Source of the DNA: Oscarella lobularis
Taxonomy: Eukaryota > Porifera > Homoscleromorpha > Homosclerophorida > Oscarellidae
Length of the DNA: 64,000 nt
NCBI RefSeq assembly: GCF_947507565.1
Contig: NC_089175.1
Coordinates: forward strand, 6,375,733 to 6,439,732
Direction: 5' to 3'
The position numbers and the translations under genes were made by a program. This document shows positions 24,301 to 42,089 of this stretch, piece by piece. Numbering within the stretch: position 1 is the stretch's first letter; the number at the start of each line of letters is the position of its first letter. A model generated the notes under the pieces. It worked only from the letters and a program-made list of their open reading frames with translations. It was not told the origin of the DNA and searched no databases.

Positions 24301-25136
24301 GTGCAGAAACGGACGAAGAGAAGTGCGAGCATTTTTACGCGGTAGAAGGACTCATACGCGGAATACCGAACGTCATTCGAACGTCGTACGGCGAATGGAA
24401 GAGCTCCGTCGCGAATTTCACGACTCAAAATCGTGAAACGGCGACTGCTATCGAGACTATGATGGGGAACGGCGCTAAGTTGAAGGCGGCTCTCAACGAC
24501 ACAACTCGCGTTCTCGCAGCGTTTGATAAGCAAGCAGCAAATCGGTCGCAGGCATTGTCTTTGTCAAAGGAAGAACGAGACGGAATCGCCAGAAGTGCGG
24601 CAGCGAAAAAAGTTTCTGCTGAATAAACAAGGTATGTTTTGTTATTAATTGTACACGTCACATGATTTGATTTCTTTGTTTCTAAGGTTACGCTAAAATG
24701 AGTGAATCGCTTCACAATCGCTTACAGGAGCAGAACGTTAATGCCGTCAAGTCGTTCATGGACGCGTTTGGCAAACGCGTTTACGAGGAGACGAAGCACG
24801 ATTTGCCTGATTATCTTCAGGAGGTTTTCGACGCTTTGGCGAAGCCTTACAAGGCTATCGAGACGTCCGACTATCGGTACGAAGAGGCGCAAATTGTCAT
24901 CGAGAGCATAGGCAAGATTCACGAAGTGAGTGCGCTCCTTTTTAAAACTTGGTTGATATTAGTTTTTTTTTTCTTTGCGGCAGACTTTGACCACTCTTCA
25001 GAAGGAGACGCTGTTTAATGCCGCCAAGCTCTCCGATATTCTGCTCAAGGAACTTACCGAAATTGAAAACACGGCTATATTTTGCAGTGGAACGGAAGCG
25101 AAGAATAAGCACTTGGATGCTGAAGGTCCCAGGTGA
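21400..25136 (+). pseudogene. Decayed multi-exon gene of unknown family
   Basis: Coding-like stretches: 21400-21870, 21870-22350, 22440-22640, 22849-23330, 23417-24255, 24307-24625, 24690-24925, 24984-25136. Between them lie frame lesions. One is a shift near 21865. A stop at 22350 is followed by further shifts to 22850. A 7-A run near 23548 reads on only if one A is lost. An in-frame TGA at 24068 sits inside clearly continuing protein (LEALLKRRLTADEV after it). There is also a stop at 24623. Splice sites with GT-AG remain. The protein looks like long beta-strand-rich segments (GLVSDGHFMGKIVVSFLG), one Cys-rich exon (CTGCTSW...CCSDFFFFCLGC), then coiled-coil helices. I do not recognise the family. 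Some lesions could be assembly errors, but their number favours decay. Confidence 0.55.
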
Positions 25137-27744
25137 TTGAGCGGCCGTGCAAGTCCACTGTCACCAGTTCGTGGAGACTGCATGTCGTAGTAGTACAGTA
25201 TCATTTTAACTGCATGAGTATGTTTTGCATAGGCGTAGGGAAGTGGGGAGTATCGCGCGCGCGTCGTTATAGCTAGGCCCGCGATAAAACCAAAATTGTA
25301 GTCATGTTTATATTTATTAAATAAACCCGGAAGTAAACCGGAAGTTGCATAACAATAAATATCATCTCGGAGTCTTTTTACTAGGGGGGGCGATTCACCC
25401 ACGCCCCCTGGTGGACACGGAGCCCGGAGCCTCGGTTGACCCACGAGACACGGGGTGCGGCCTCTTTATCCTCGATTGGCCTCGGAGACGGCCTTGGGAG
25501 TGAAGCGTCCTCGGATGTGAGTCCGCCACCCTTTTATCCAAGGGGACCGCTATTGTGACCCACCGCGTCTCGCCATAGTGGGGAGGCCAACTCTATCGGC
25601 CTCTGCTATAGAGGTACGGCCTCTTTAAAAACCTCGTTGGCCTCGGAGGTCTTTGGGAGTAGAGACACGACGTTGAAAACGTAGGGACGTTGCCACGGTG
25701 ATTGTTCGCCACGGGATGTAACCTGATGTTCTCCATTTGTGCCAGAGCTCCTTGGCCTGCATGAGATCGAGCTCACGCATAACATAAAGACCTGAAAATT
25801 GAAAAATGAGAGCTTATAGGCTAAGTCAATTCCGATGTAATTCTAACCTGAAGCAATAACAAACAATTTATGGCTTTGTAAACAAACCGAGATCGTTAGA
25901 GAATCCATTTGGAACTAAAACACTTTATTCCCTTTTCTGCAATAAGTGTAAACGTTTTTTATACCTGTCGCTACGTCTCGCTTGGCGTTTTCTTCTCGGA
26001 CGGACAACGCCAACCTGATGCAGGTGTATCTCACCCCTTTCGATAGAGGAACTAATTAAAAAGACACGGTAATGATCTCGAGAAAACGGCTCATGGGAAG
26101 ACTTATTGTCGATAAGATAAAATGTTATGTGACGTCAGTTGTTTGAACTCAAGTTTTTTTGCGATGGGATGCCGGCACTACTACCAGACCTCTGAATAAA
26201 AGAAATAATGTCACCCTGTAGAAAATTTGGTTGTGTGTGAAGAATATGCCTTACACATCTGTTGCCATGGTAACGGAGTTAAACGACAAAAAACGAAGCA
26301 TAGCCGCCTTCAATGCACAATTCCCACAGTCGTCGTTGCCAAGGCAAAACGCAAACGGTTCCTTGTCGTGGACAACGTTTGCAAGCAAACGCTATCCGTC
26401 GTCGTGGAAACAGCAGCTGGAGTGCGATCTGCCGACGAATCATGCCAAGCTAGCAGATCTGAAGCACACATAACGTCTGACATTGACACTAATGAATAAA
26501 TATTACTTACGTCCATGATTGAGATGAGAAAGAGACTCGCACTGGTGGAGGAATTAGCATGAAAGAAATAGTGATATTTTCTTAGCAATTATTCGTCGCA
26601 ACTGATTAGGAACGTTTCTACTAGTAGCATCTGCTGTGAATGAACATTCCCTTATCGACGTCATCAAGAAAACTAGGGTAGTATGTATATACTTATATAA
26701 TTATTTACGTCTCTTGGATTTTTACCACTATAGACAGTTTATCTAGCGTTAAACCTCATTGTAATAGCTAACTAAATTAGTTTTTAGGATACCTGCATTC
26801 CAATTGAGACGTAGTACAAAAACGCATCAATCTCCTTTCGTTTCGCGCTTGATGTCAATAGTAGGATTCGGAAATGCCATTGATAGTGACATTGTCCATG
26901 ATATAATTGTCGTAGGATATTTGCACGTCTCTCTTTTATAAGAGCTTACATACATGAGAGATACGGTGGTTTACGTAGACATCAATACTATAGTTGAGAA
27001 TCACCACAAAAAAGTCTAAACAATATAATATCTAAAGCTGAAAGGCGATACATAATTGCCTACCAGCTTTATTCCGGGCGACTTGCGGAGAAAAAAGAAG
27101 ACTACAAGAGAACTATTGTAAACGCGAACCTTCCAAAACAAATAGTAGTAGTGAAAAGGTTCAATACACTGCCGGAGTGATTTGAGATGAGATGAAGACA
27201 CAATAACTGCTCGAAAAGGAGCACGTTAGGCACATCGTGTTTGAAATTATATACACGGCGGATCCAAACGTGACAATCAATATCCTTATCAAACACATTG
27301 CCACCGATAAGGTCGAAGTGCGTTGGGATCTTTCGTGCTTACATCACCACTTCCGGTGATGGCCTGCCTCTTGCAGGAAAACACTTTTCCACAGAAGGCC
27401 AAACTCATCTATCCAGTTCATACGTTCATGTTTGCCTAGTTAGCACATATATCTAGACGTGTTTGGTGACACTTTTCTTTAGCAATCCGCTCTTGCAAAC
27501 TGTCTGTGGTAGATTTGGCGCTCAGCTAAAAAAAGTTTCATTACGGCTATTTAGAAGTTTCTATGCATGCGCCAGCATATGACTCTACTTGGTGAAATGA
27601 TTTGACCCCAATTACATCGTTCTTGCCACTGCACTTCTTCAAAGAAAAATTGACTGTTTGGACTGGGATGCATGCAGCCACCACGCTTAAGGCAATTGAA
27701 TAAGTGAGTGCTGGACGGAAAAGGGAAAAATGTTTCGAGAGAAA
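25137..27744. other. Long non-coding stretch
   Basis: No confident gene. At 25458-25503 and 25617-25662 there is an imperfect direct repeat (GGCCTCTTT...CCTCG(A)TTGGCCTCGGAG). A possible two-exon minus-strand frame is listed separately. A plus-strand frame at 26246-26473 (MPYTSVAMVTELNDKK...) has no splice or family support. Confidence 0.4.
25625..25908 (-). CDS. Possible tiny two-exon gene, weak
   Basis: On the minus strand ATG at 25908 opens a frame that reaches a GT donor (GTTAGA) at 25847. A TTTTCAG acceptor at 25792 then resumes a frame containing MRELDLMQAKELWHKWR, with a stop near 25625. Phases agree. The product would be about 75 residues with no recognised domain. The second exon overlaps one copy of the local direct repeat, which lowers confidence. 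Confidence 0.18.
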
Positions 27745-28520
27745 GGGCCTGCTTGGCAAACCCTATTTTGGCTTTCGAATTTGAGCGCTATCAAGCCAGC
27801 GCGAGCCAAAAATGCGTTCGACCTGTACAAAGAACCGTTTTAGATTAGCGCAACAATCTGGAAGAGGAGAATTCGATAAGCGGGAGGGCAGTGAATGAGA
27901 GAACGGCTTATGTCAGCGCTAATTGAGCTTCTTCTACATTCCGACAGCCTTTACGCCTTTGGTAACATTACTTTCCAAAGACAGCGTTCTGATATCATCT
28001 TTCGATTTGCGTAGAATTGCGATTACCCCGAAAGGGGTCCCGATCTCCACTTAACCTTATCAATTCGGACCAACCCAGATTGTGAATCCGTCGTATAGGA
28101 GCCCTCGGCTATTTGCACTTCTCTCCAGACGCAAATCCTGACCGAATATCATCACGTGATCGAGGCCCCGTACAAGGACTTCTGGGTCTGTCATGTCTGA
28201 GTCAGAGAGTACTCTGTCGTCGCAGAGCGAGCTAGTAAAGTTCAGGACAACAAATCAGAGCCGATTTAATGGTGAAATTGATGAGTAAATTTTATCCTCC
28301 TTATTTTGCAGGAAGTAGACTGTAGCTACACTACATGTTAGGAATTGAGATCGTTTCGATAGTCAGAGCGCGTTTTGACATTATTTTTAGTATGTACTGA
28401 GAACGCGACTCGTTGCTCTTGTGCGCATAATCGAAATGGAAATTCTCTTTTTAAAGTTCCCGCGTTTCAAATTCGTTTGTGCGCACGCGCGTGCGCTAGA
28501 CTCCAAGTCTCCAACTGTTT
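27745..28520 (+). repeat. Duplicated non-coding segment D, copy 1
   Basis: Matches about 37320-38100 over nearly its whole length with small indels. Shared blocks include GGAAGAGGAGAATTCGATAAGC, CTTCTACATTC(C/T)GACAGCC and CACGTGATCGAGGCCCCGTAC. Each copy lies a short way upstream of a signalling gene cluster (receptor kinase region here, TRAF-Roco gene for copy 2), so shared regulatory content is possible. Confidence 0.7.
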
Positions 28521-28768
28521 GCTTCGCTTTGCGCCCCAAAATGTCTCGCAAATGAGCGAGAACGTGTCAGAGCGCTATTTTAGACAGATTAGAGGAGATT
28601 TTTCGAGAACACGCGCACGCGAAGGCAGCTCTGTGGCTCATCGCCTCGAAAAGCAGTCTTTCCGAGCCAGATAGCCGCAAGAAGTCAGGTTTCGTCCTTC
28701 TGGGCATGTTCTTTCGACATCGTACGTGTGTACACTCTAGGCGATCCGTGTGCATGCCTACGTCTATT

Positions 28769-28793
28769 CAGGGATACTAGTCTAGTATCCCTG
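28769..28793. repeat. Perfect 25-nt palindrome
   Basis: Twelve bases (CAGGGATACTAG), one central T, then their exact reverse complement. It could be a cruciform, a dimeric protein site or a remnant of an inserted element. Confidence 0.7.
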
Positions 28794-29643
28794 GTCTATT
28801 TCGTCGACCAGTGGACATCAAAAACAGACTTTTCTGAATCTTTAGGAAGGTTAGCTTTGAAGAACAACCTTCCAAATCTACCGGGACCCCCGAACCCCAA
28901 AACTATATATCGTCCCACGGGATTCATTGTAGACGTGTCTTCAGACATGACTGTAATTTCAGGTGCTTAGAACTTCACTAAGACCTTTATCACTCTGCTC
29001 TTGCCCCAATTTTCGCCCGGTTCAGCTTAGGCAGCTTAGTATTTGGAAGCTGAGTCCTTTCAAGGCGAGCCATCGTCATTCGCTTATTCATGCGCACGGT
29101 CGGACAGAACTGCGACACGTGCGTTGTATCGCGAAAATCATTTGAAAAAAATATCACCGTATGTCGCGGTATGAGTCATCCATAATAGCAATCGCAAACA
29201 CTTCCGTCATTCAAATTCACAACACTCCTTTCCACTGCCTCTATCCTCTTCCGGGTTGGCCGGATAAGTGTAGCGACGTTGCTCTGCCGTCGCGACCGCC
29301 AGCTAGTCTCTATGGATCATGGATGGAATCGACGTGTTTTATGAACATGTTTGGAGTTTAAGAATAAACATAACGTACTTGTTGGTGAGGTCCCTTTCGT
29401 TCTCTCACCTTGTCGACGTTCTTACAGGCCTGCTCGTACTTTTTGTCGATGTTAGAACCCTCTACGTCTGCACGAAGCCGGTCAGTTGTAGTGCAGACGG
29501 TCGGCGCGGTGTGTACGATGAATCCTAATTAGTAAAGAGTGATATAACCGAAGGGCGTGGACATAAGAACAGAACATAGATAGGATGTAAATGCGCAGTC
29601 GTCTCATCAGTTATTCAAATTCCTTGCAGTGGCGCGGAGTCAT
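28794..29643. other. Intergenic, no gene seen
   Basis: Only short frames. The region precedes the start of the small membrane-protein candidate. Confidence 0.4.
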
Positions 29644-30725
29644 ATGTCTCCACTAAGCATTTTCTCTCTCATCGCCGCCATTTCGTTTCAAAGCCAAACG
29701 TCCGGGCCACCGCCGCAACCGTGCGACGCAACTCGGTTTGCCGAAATTGGAACGCGATGCATCATCGATCAACGCTTCAGTCCTTGCGCTGATGAGGTTC
29801 GTGTGAACGTCGTCCAGAGGAGAGAGCCCCTCTATAATCAACATTGCTCTCCGGCAGGAACCCAACATATCTCGTGGCATTGCGGTAGGCTCAGATCTCC
29901 TCAAGTCACTTTTTGTCTTACGGTACTTTTTTTCTTCTAGCTGCTCTATTTCTCGATCTGCTACGGGGTAAACGTGTATCGCAATTCTGAGCGAATCTGT
30001 CTTGCGATGTGCGACGAAGTGAGTGACCGCAACTTAATTAATTGATTTACAGTAGTTGTTTTCTCACCTGCGCTGGATCTTTTTTTAGAGCGCTTATGCA
30101 ATCGCGTCCGCGTGTGTTAAAACATGTGACGTTATTAAATGTCTTTCAAACGCTTCATTACAAGGTGCGTGGCAAGAAGACATATCATGTCTAGCGCGCC
30201 TATGGTGAGCAAAGCTGATTGACCTCTGGACCCCCTATTGGCATTGCTTATAGCGTCCAAGGTGCAAGGGAAGAGCGAGAGCGTAAAGTTGTCGCTGAAG
30301 CATGGGTACACGAATGTTGCATTCATAACTGTTTCTGTTCTTCCTACCGAGTCTTTTTAGGATTGTGGCGTTGTTGACACGTATGCGTCGAATGCGTCTC
30401 GCACTCCCTTGAAGGTCGACAAGTTTAGTACTTCAGAGCAAGGTCTAGTTCATTTCTACATCATATATATTTTCTTCGCTGTCTGTGTTATGGATATTGA
30501 ATGAATTCTTGTCCCGGCAGTTGCGGCCAGCGATTGGACATGGACTTTTTATGGCGCTTTCGTGATTTTTGTTATCTCCGTCTTCCTCGTCGTCACATGC
30601 GTCTGCCGCAAAATTCGTCGCCTTGCAGAGAGTCTTCACCGTCACTCCGCCGTCTTTTCTCCATCAAGGAGCGACACTCGACGACTCGCCGTTTCACCGA
30701 CTAGCTGTTTTCGATTTCTCTTTGT
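29644..30725 (+). CDS. Candidate small Cys-rich single-pass membrane protein
   Basis: ATG at 29644 opens a signal-peptide-like start (MSPLSIFSLIAAISF) and a Cys-containing ectodomain. Further likely exons are 29941-30018 (ICLAMCDE), 30089-30164 (ACVKTCDVIKC), 30361-30440 (DCGVVDTY) and from about 30512. The last encodes a membrane helix (WTFYGAFVIFVISVFLVV) followed by a basic CRKIRR stop-transfer. Not all junction phases close: 30164 to 30361 does not, and the first donor is weak, so at least one exon is missed. The tail frame runs without a stop into the signal peptide of the kinase gene. It may therefore be a separate gene with an unresolved end, or part of the next gene. Confidence 0.4.
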
Positions 30726-30726
30726 C

Positions 30727-36527
<5,801 letters not shown>

Positions 36528-36644
36528 AAGTGCTTGCATGAATTTTTCCCAAGCTGCCAAATGGAAATGGAAATTGATGCAATTGTGTTATTATGTCCTG
36601 TTGTAGAATCTATAATTGAAAATCGCTGTGTTGTTGCTGCTGCT

Positions 36645-36645
36645 T

Positions 36646-36721
<76 letters not shown>
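36645..36721 (+). repeat. GTT trinucleotide microsatellite, about 25 units
   Basis: A nearly perfect run of GTT/TTG follows the kinase stop codon by about 120 bp, so it may lie in the 3' untranslated region. Frames through it (poly-Val or poly-Asn) are not genes. Confidence 0.95.
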
Positions 36722-36994
36722 AGCTGCTTTTGTTCTTCTCATTCAAAAAGTCAGTGTGTTGGTGTGTGTGCATGATTGTACAGAGTCAATTCGTTTGCTA
36801 TTTATATGTATGCATTCCTTTTCAAATTTATAATTAATTCTGATAATTGTCGCTCTGCACTTCGACCACGGATTGTAGAGTCTGTACTCTACACAGTTCG
36901 TGATTCGACGAATTCACGCCTTTCTACGGCCTTTCAGTGCAATGATTGGAACGACATGAAAACTACTGAGTGTTATCTAATACATCTCTAGGGC

Positions 36995-37240
36995 CGTACA
37001 GACGAAAAAGAGCTCCAAAGGCGGTCATTGAATGTTGGACACGGGCTACGTTGACGATAAATACGGGTAACAGACTGAGGCCCCTTTCAAGAGAGAGAAG
37101 TGTCTCTCTAAAATTTAGTGACTTTAATGTGCCAGCGCGATCGTCGCTTGCTCTGTAGAAGCTCGAGCGAAGAATCGATCAAATCCAGCGAGATTGCCGT
37201 ATGTCATCCCAGTGGCGTCCGATGATCGATCAGCACAGTC
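36995..37240 (+). repeat. Dispersed repeat R1, copy 3
   Basis: Diverged copy. It keeps TAACAGACTGAGGCCCCTTTCAAG-type sequence, a TCGAGCG block, and AGATTGCCGTA(T/A)GT. It abuts the left edge of segment D copy 2. Confidence 0.45.
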
Positions 37241-37319
37241 CTACAACAAATACTGTTTTTTACTGTTTTTTTCTGCGCTGAGGAACACGTCTAAAGTGCC
37301 ATACAGCGCTATAGGCGTC

Positions 37320-38100
37320 GTCGACAAGGGGCCTGCTTGGCCAACCCTCTGAATAGATTATTTTGAATTTGAGCGCTATCCTGTCAGCGCAAGCCAAAAA
37401 GGCGTTTGATCTGTACAAAAGACCGTTGTAGATTAGCGCAACGATCTGGAAGAGGAGAATTCGATAAGCTGGCGAGCGGTGAATCAGAGAACGGCTTATG
37501 TCGGAGCTAATTGAGCTTCTTCTACATTCTGACAGCCTTTGCGTCTTCGGTAGCATTACTTTCCGAAGGCAGCGTTCTGATCTCATCTTTCGATTTGCGT
37601 AGAATTGCGATTTCCCTGAAAGGGGTCCCGATCCTCACTTAACCTTATCAGTTCGGACCAGCCCAGATTGTGAATCCGTCGTAAAGGAGCTCTCGGCTAT
37701 TTGCGCTTGTCTCCAGACGCAAATCCTGCCCGAATAATATCACGTGATCGAGGCCCCGTACAAGGACTTCATTGCTTTAGTAATTTTACTAATTTCTACG
37801 TCTGTCATGTCTGAGAGTACTCTGTCTTTGTAGAGCAAGCTATTTAAGTTCAGAACAACAATTAAGAGCTGATTTAGTGGTTGAGTAAACTTATCCTTCT
37901 TATTTTGCAGGAAGTAGACTAGCTACTGTACATGTTAGGAATTGAGATCGTTTCGATAGTCAGAGCGTGTTTTGACATTATTTTTAGTATGTACTGATAA
38001 CGCGACTCGTTGCTCTTGTGCGTAATCGAAATGGCAATCCTCTTTTTAAAGTTCCCGCGATATAATTCGTTTGTGCGCACGCGCGTGCCCTTGACTAGTC
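37320..38100 (+). repeat. Duplicated non-coding segment D, copy 2
   Basis: Second copy of 27745-28520, ending about 310 bp before the TRAF-Roco start codon. Similarity ends within a CGCACGCGCGTGC block in both. Confidence 0.7.
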
Positions 38101-38411
38101 GACCAAAAAATCGCCTCACTAACGAGAAGACGCCTCCAATAGCGAATTTCAGGTAAGAAGTGTTATTCTAGACTGTGTTTTTAAGTTCTCGTTTCGGTAT
38201 CTTCGGTAGGCTCACTCACATAGGGAAATACATATCATCGACTTGTTTTGACCGACGTTTTGCTTTAACGTCGAGTCGAACGACAGCTATTTGAGTTTTG
38301 TATTCCTGTTCATATAGAGGAAACGAGGTGCAACGTTCTCAACGCATTATAACGTCATGAGTGCCAATTTTATGCGTGCAGTCTTGTCAAAAGTGATTTG
38401 GCATCATAGCT

Positions 38412-41400
38412 ATGGATTTTCCTGGTGGATATGACGTTGAGTTTGATCCGCCTCTTGAGCGAAAACACGCATGTATGTTCTGTAAGTTGGCTCTAAGAGA
38501 TCCTTATCAAACACTGTGTGGCCATCGTTGTTGTGCTTCTTGCATCAAACACCATTTAGAAAAGTAAGCAACTGGGAGCTTAATCATGCTAAACCTTGCA
38601 GCGCTTTCAGAAATCGAAGAATAACGTGCCCTTTTGACTCTGAAATGATGACGGCTGATGAGGTGGCCAACGCAAGTTATTAACTGTCAGACTGTAAAAT
38701 TTCAGGACTATAGATTTTTCCTGATAACTTTTGTCGACGACAAATTCTGTCTTTACGCGTTAAATGCAGAAGCAGCTCATCAGAAGGAGAAGACGGCTGT
38801 CCGTGGAAAGGGCGCTTGAATCAACTCGCAGTTAGAAAATACAAGCTAAATATTTTTCTTCTTAAGTCCTCTTTGACCTTTTTATTTATTTGGCAGGATC
38901 ATCTTGAACTCTGCGTTTTTCAAAAGAAGTCTTGTCCAAATGAAGGCTGCGGCCTCGTTTTCAATCAAACCGACTTACTTAATCACGTCGGGAGCGAATG
39001 CAATTTCAGACTAGAATCCTGTGATTCGTGTGGGAAAAAGATTATTTTTAAAGCGCTAGCGGTATGGACTTCTTCTTGCCCACTATCCGTCCTAAAGTTT
39101 CTTTCAGAATCATAAAGATAATGAATGCTTGGAAACGATGATATCGTGTCCCAATGTATGCGGTGAGATGATAAAGAGAAAAGATGTAGGAATATATGAT
39201 AAAACGCACTCTTCACGTATATCTTAATTCTGCTTTTAGTTAATTTTACATCAGAGAGAAGAATGCTCGAGATCTCATCTGCAACGCGCAAACGTCGACT
39301 TTCAAAATGAAATGAATTTAGCAGGGGAGGAACAGAGCGTCGAGAAAAGTCGTGATAAAATACGCGAAGGCAGCGATGACCGTTCTCAAAAAATTTATGA
39401 CGAAGCTCTAAAACGCGGGTCTGTAACAGTTAATCGATCTCGTGTTATTGTTTCGGGTCAAGACGGGGCTGGCAAGTCGTGTCTTATAGATTCTCTTTTG
39501 AACAGATCCTTTGAGAAGAATAAACCAAGCACAGAAGGAGCGGCCGTGGCAATGACCCACACAACAGCTAGCGGCTGGGAAGTCACTAAAAGCAAGGACC
39601 ACTTAGATCCGCTTATTGCAGAGGGTGTCTATCGCATGAATCAACAGCAGTCGTCGTTGGCGAGCTGGCAAGAAGGCTCTTCTGAATCATCTCATTTTGC
39701 CGCGGAACTGAACTTCATCAACTCCAATTCAGCAGTGGAGATTGTAGAACCGGCACACCCTGTGGAAACACTGGCAGAAGATTTGAGAGCGGTCGGCATG
39801 GAAGCGAAAACGCTCTCGGCTAGCCAGCAACAATTAGTCAGTACTTTTCTCACAAATAGACCGAGTGAAGAAGATCTTCGTAAGCAAATCCTGGGCGTTC
39901 GCGATATCTGGGATTTAGGGGGACAAGAAGTTTATCTTGCCACTCATTCGGCTCTAATGCCGGAGAGCGAAGAGTTTGGGTTGTCCATGTACATGGTTGT
40001 ATTGGACATCTCAAAGTCGCTGTCCGATAAGGCAAAGTCATTTTATCGTTTATCTGATGGCCAAGTAATAGACCAGACAAACGAATTGGGTTGGATTCGC
40101 AAAAACGGAGACTTTCCTCTTTACTGGTTTGGCTCAATTACCGCAGCTCACCAAGAGACGCCTCTAGGCGACCATTGGCTGGGCGAAGACGAAGAGGTAG
40201 CTCCTCCTCCTGTCTTCGCAATTGGTTCACACAGAGACGTCTTGGAAAGCGACAAGAATAGGTTTCCGGACTCAGCGTCCGTAGAAAAGTGGCTGAGGAA
40301 TCAAGGAAAACTGTTTGAGCAACTTCTTAGCGACAGCGACTTCGTGAAGCACATCGTCGTACCAAAGAAGCACGGCGTCAGAGAACACAATGAAGACTTT
40401 CGCGAGATGGCTCATTTCTTCAAGAGACTATTTTTAATAGACAATACCGTCTCTGGTTCAGGGTCTCCTTGTAAAGGCGTTAAGGAAATTCGAGAACGAG
40501 TCGATCGCATGACTTCGACGTATTGGCAGGGAATGAAGAAACAGCCTCTCTTCTGGGTTTACCTTGAAATTCTTCTGTTTTGTTGGTGCAAAATTATGAG
40601 AACGGTCGTAGCTAAAGTTGAGGAAGTAGCAAAGCTCGCTCAGCATCCGACAATATGCAACATTTCTAGTCGCGACGAGGTTATTGTAGCGCTGAAATAT
40701 CTTGCGAACGTCGGAGCTATTCTCTATTACCCGGAAGTAGACGGTTTGAAAGACTTTGTTTTCACGAGACCTATGTGGGTAATCAATGCTCTGTCTGCAT
40801 TTGTGACAGCTGCAGAGCCGGGCCCATACATGATGCCCAAGTGGAACCTTTTGAAAGAAAAGGGGTTAATGTCGCATGACTTGATGAACTATCGTTTAAA
40901 GCAAATGCGCGACGCTGATTCTAGCGATTTGGCAACTGCCTTGAAGGACGCCAGTCCGGAGCAAATTGAAGACGAAAATAGGCTAATTGTACGACTTTTA
41001 CAGCGACTTGACGTCATCGCTCCGGCGAAGGGATCGACTTCAAGTGAAATTGAATTTTATGTTCCTTCAATGCTCCGGTCTTCTTTTCTGTGTTATCCTA
41101 CGCATTTGGAGAATCAAGCTCACTCAAATCGCCTTCCCGCTTCTCTCATCATCATTCCGATAAAGCTCAAGTTTGTTCCGGAATGTCTCTACTTCCGGCT
41201 CTTAACTCGCTTTCTAAATTTGTACCCGAAAGATCCTCAACTCTCTCGTCATCAGTGTATTTTGCTAGTGCAAGATGAAAAGTCTCATGCGGTAGAAGGT
41301 ATGAAGCTAGATTGTTTAATCGATCGATAGCACATTGCATGTGTCATGTTTTAGTTGAAGTTGAACTGCTTTACCACAGCCGAGGTAAGTGGATTGCTCT

Positions 41401-42089
41401 AACGATTAGTTACATCAATGAAGAAGACGTAGCAAGAGCCAGTCCTTCTTTCTTGCACTCCATCAGAGAGGAACTGTTTAAGCAAATGACCAGTATTTGC
41501 CAACAGGGAATGAGAGGATTCAAATACGTCATATGCTGTCAAATACGAGAAGCCGTAGGCGCTGACGGACAACTGGATATTGATGACAGAAGCCTTCCTG
41601 TGCTCCTGAAAGAGAAGTACAAATATTCGCCTAGAGAAGCAAAATTGTACAACAAATTTGGGAAACGTTTGCGAGTGAAATCAGAAGATTTTCTTAGAAT
41701 TAACTGTTGGTTCAGTCGTTATCCTTACTATGCTGTACCACCAGAAACTCAAGGTATGGCAGCAGAAGTGCGTTCGTTTTGATCTCAGCCTTTTTTTTGC
41801 AGACGCACTTCCAATGGCCATCAGCAGGTCCCTTATTCGCACTGTTGCAGCTTTGGTAGAAGTAAAGTGGCAAAGATTCGCTGTTTGTTTGGAAAGAAAA
41901 GCCGGTGCTATACTGCAGTGCAAGGAAAAGTCTGATGATAATCTCGTTCGGGCCATGATAATCATAGAGGATTGGATAGCAGAATGCGGTCAAAAGGCAA
42001 CGACAAAGGCTCTTGTTCAAGCTTGTGAAGATTGCGGCATTAACAGAGATATTATTGAAGCTACTTATAAAAATAACTCAAAGTCGTAA
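38412..42089 (+). CDS. RING/TRAF zinc-finger protein fused to ROC-COR GTPase and Death domain
   Basis: Eight exons with consistent phases: 38412-38563, 38602-38662, 38714-38830, 38897-39061, 39108-39185, 39240-41298, 41355-41753, 41803-42089; 1,105 residues. Residues 21-63 form a TRAF-type RING ([17 protein letters not shown], the last ligand an Asp as in some TRAFs). TRAF-type zinc fingers follow to about 205 ([22 protein letters not shown]). A ROC GTPase follows, with Walker A GQDGAGKS (264-271) and G3 DLGGQE; the usual NKxD reads SHRD. Next is a COR domain ([13 protein letters not shown]) and a C-terminal Death domain (last 90 residues, [12 protein letters not shown]). TRAF RINGs ubiquitinate, Roco proteins switch by GTP-linked dimerisation, and Death domains recruit adaptors. 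A cytoplasmic stress or immune signalling role is inferred. The TRAF-C (MATH) domain is absent. Confidence 0.88.

Noticed and set aside
24998-25444. 148-codon minus-strand frame
   Set aside because: It overlaps the last exon of the decayed gene in antisense and has no recognisable domain or splice signals.
26227-26499. Overlapping 80- and 90-codon plus-strand frames
   Set aside because: Two frames compete with no ATG-context, splice or family evidence. Left as non-coding.
36534-36833. Open frames through the GTT repeat (poly-Val on plus, poly-Asn/poly-Thr on minus)
   Set aside because: They are open only because of the microsatellite, have no splice or domain support, and lie just after the kinase stop codon.
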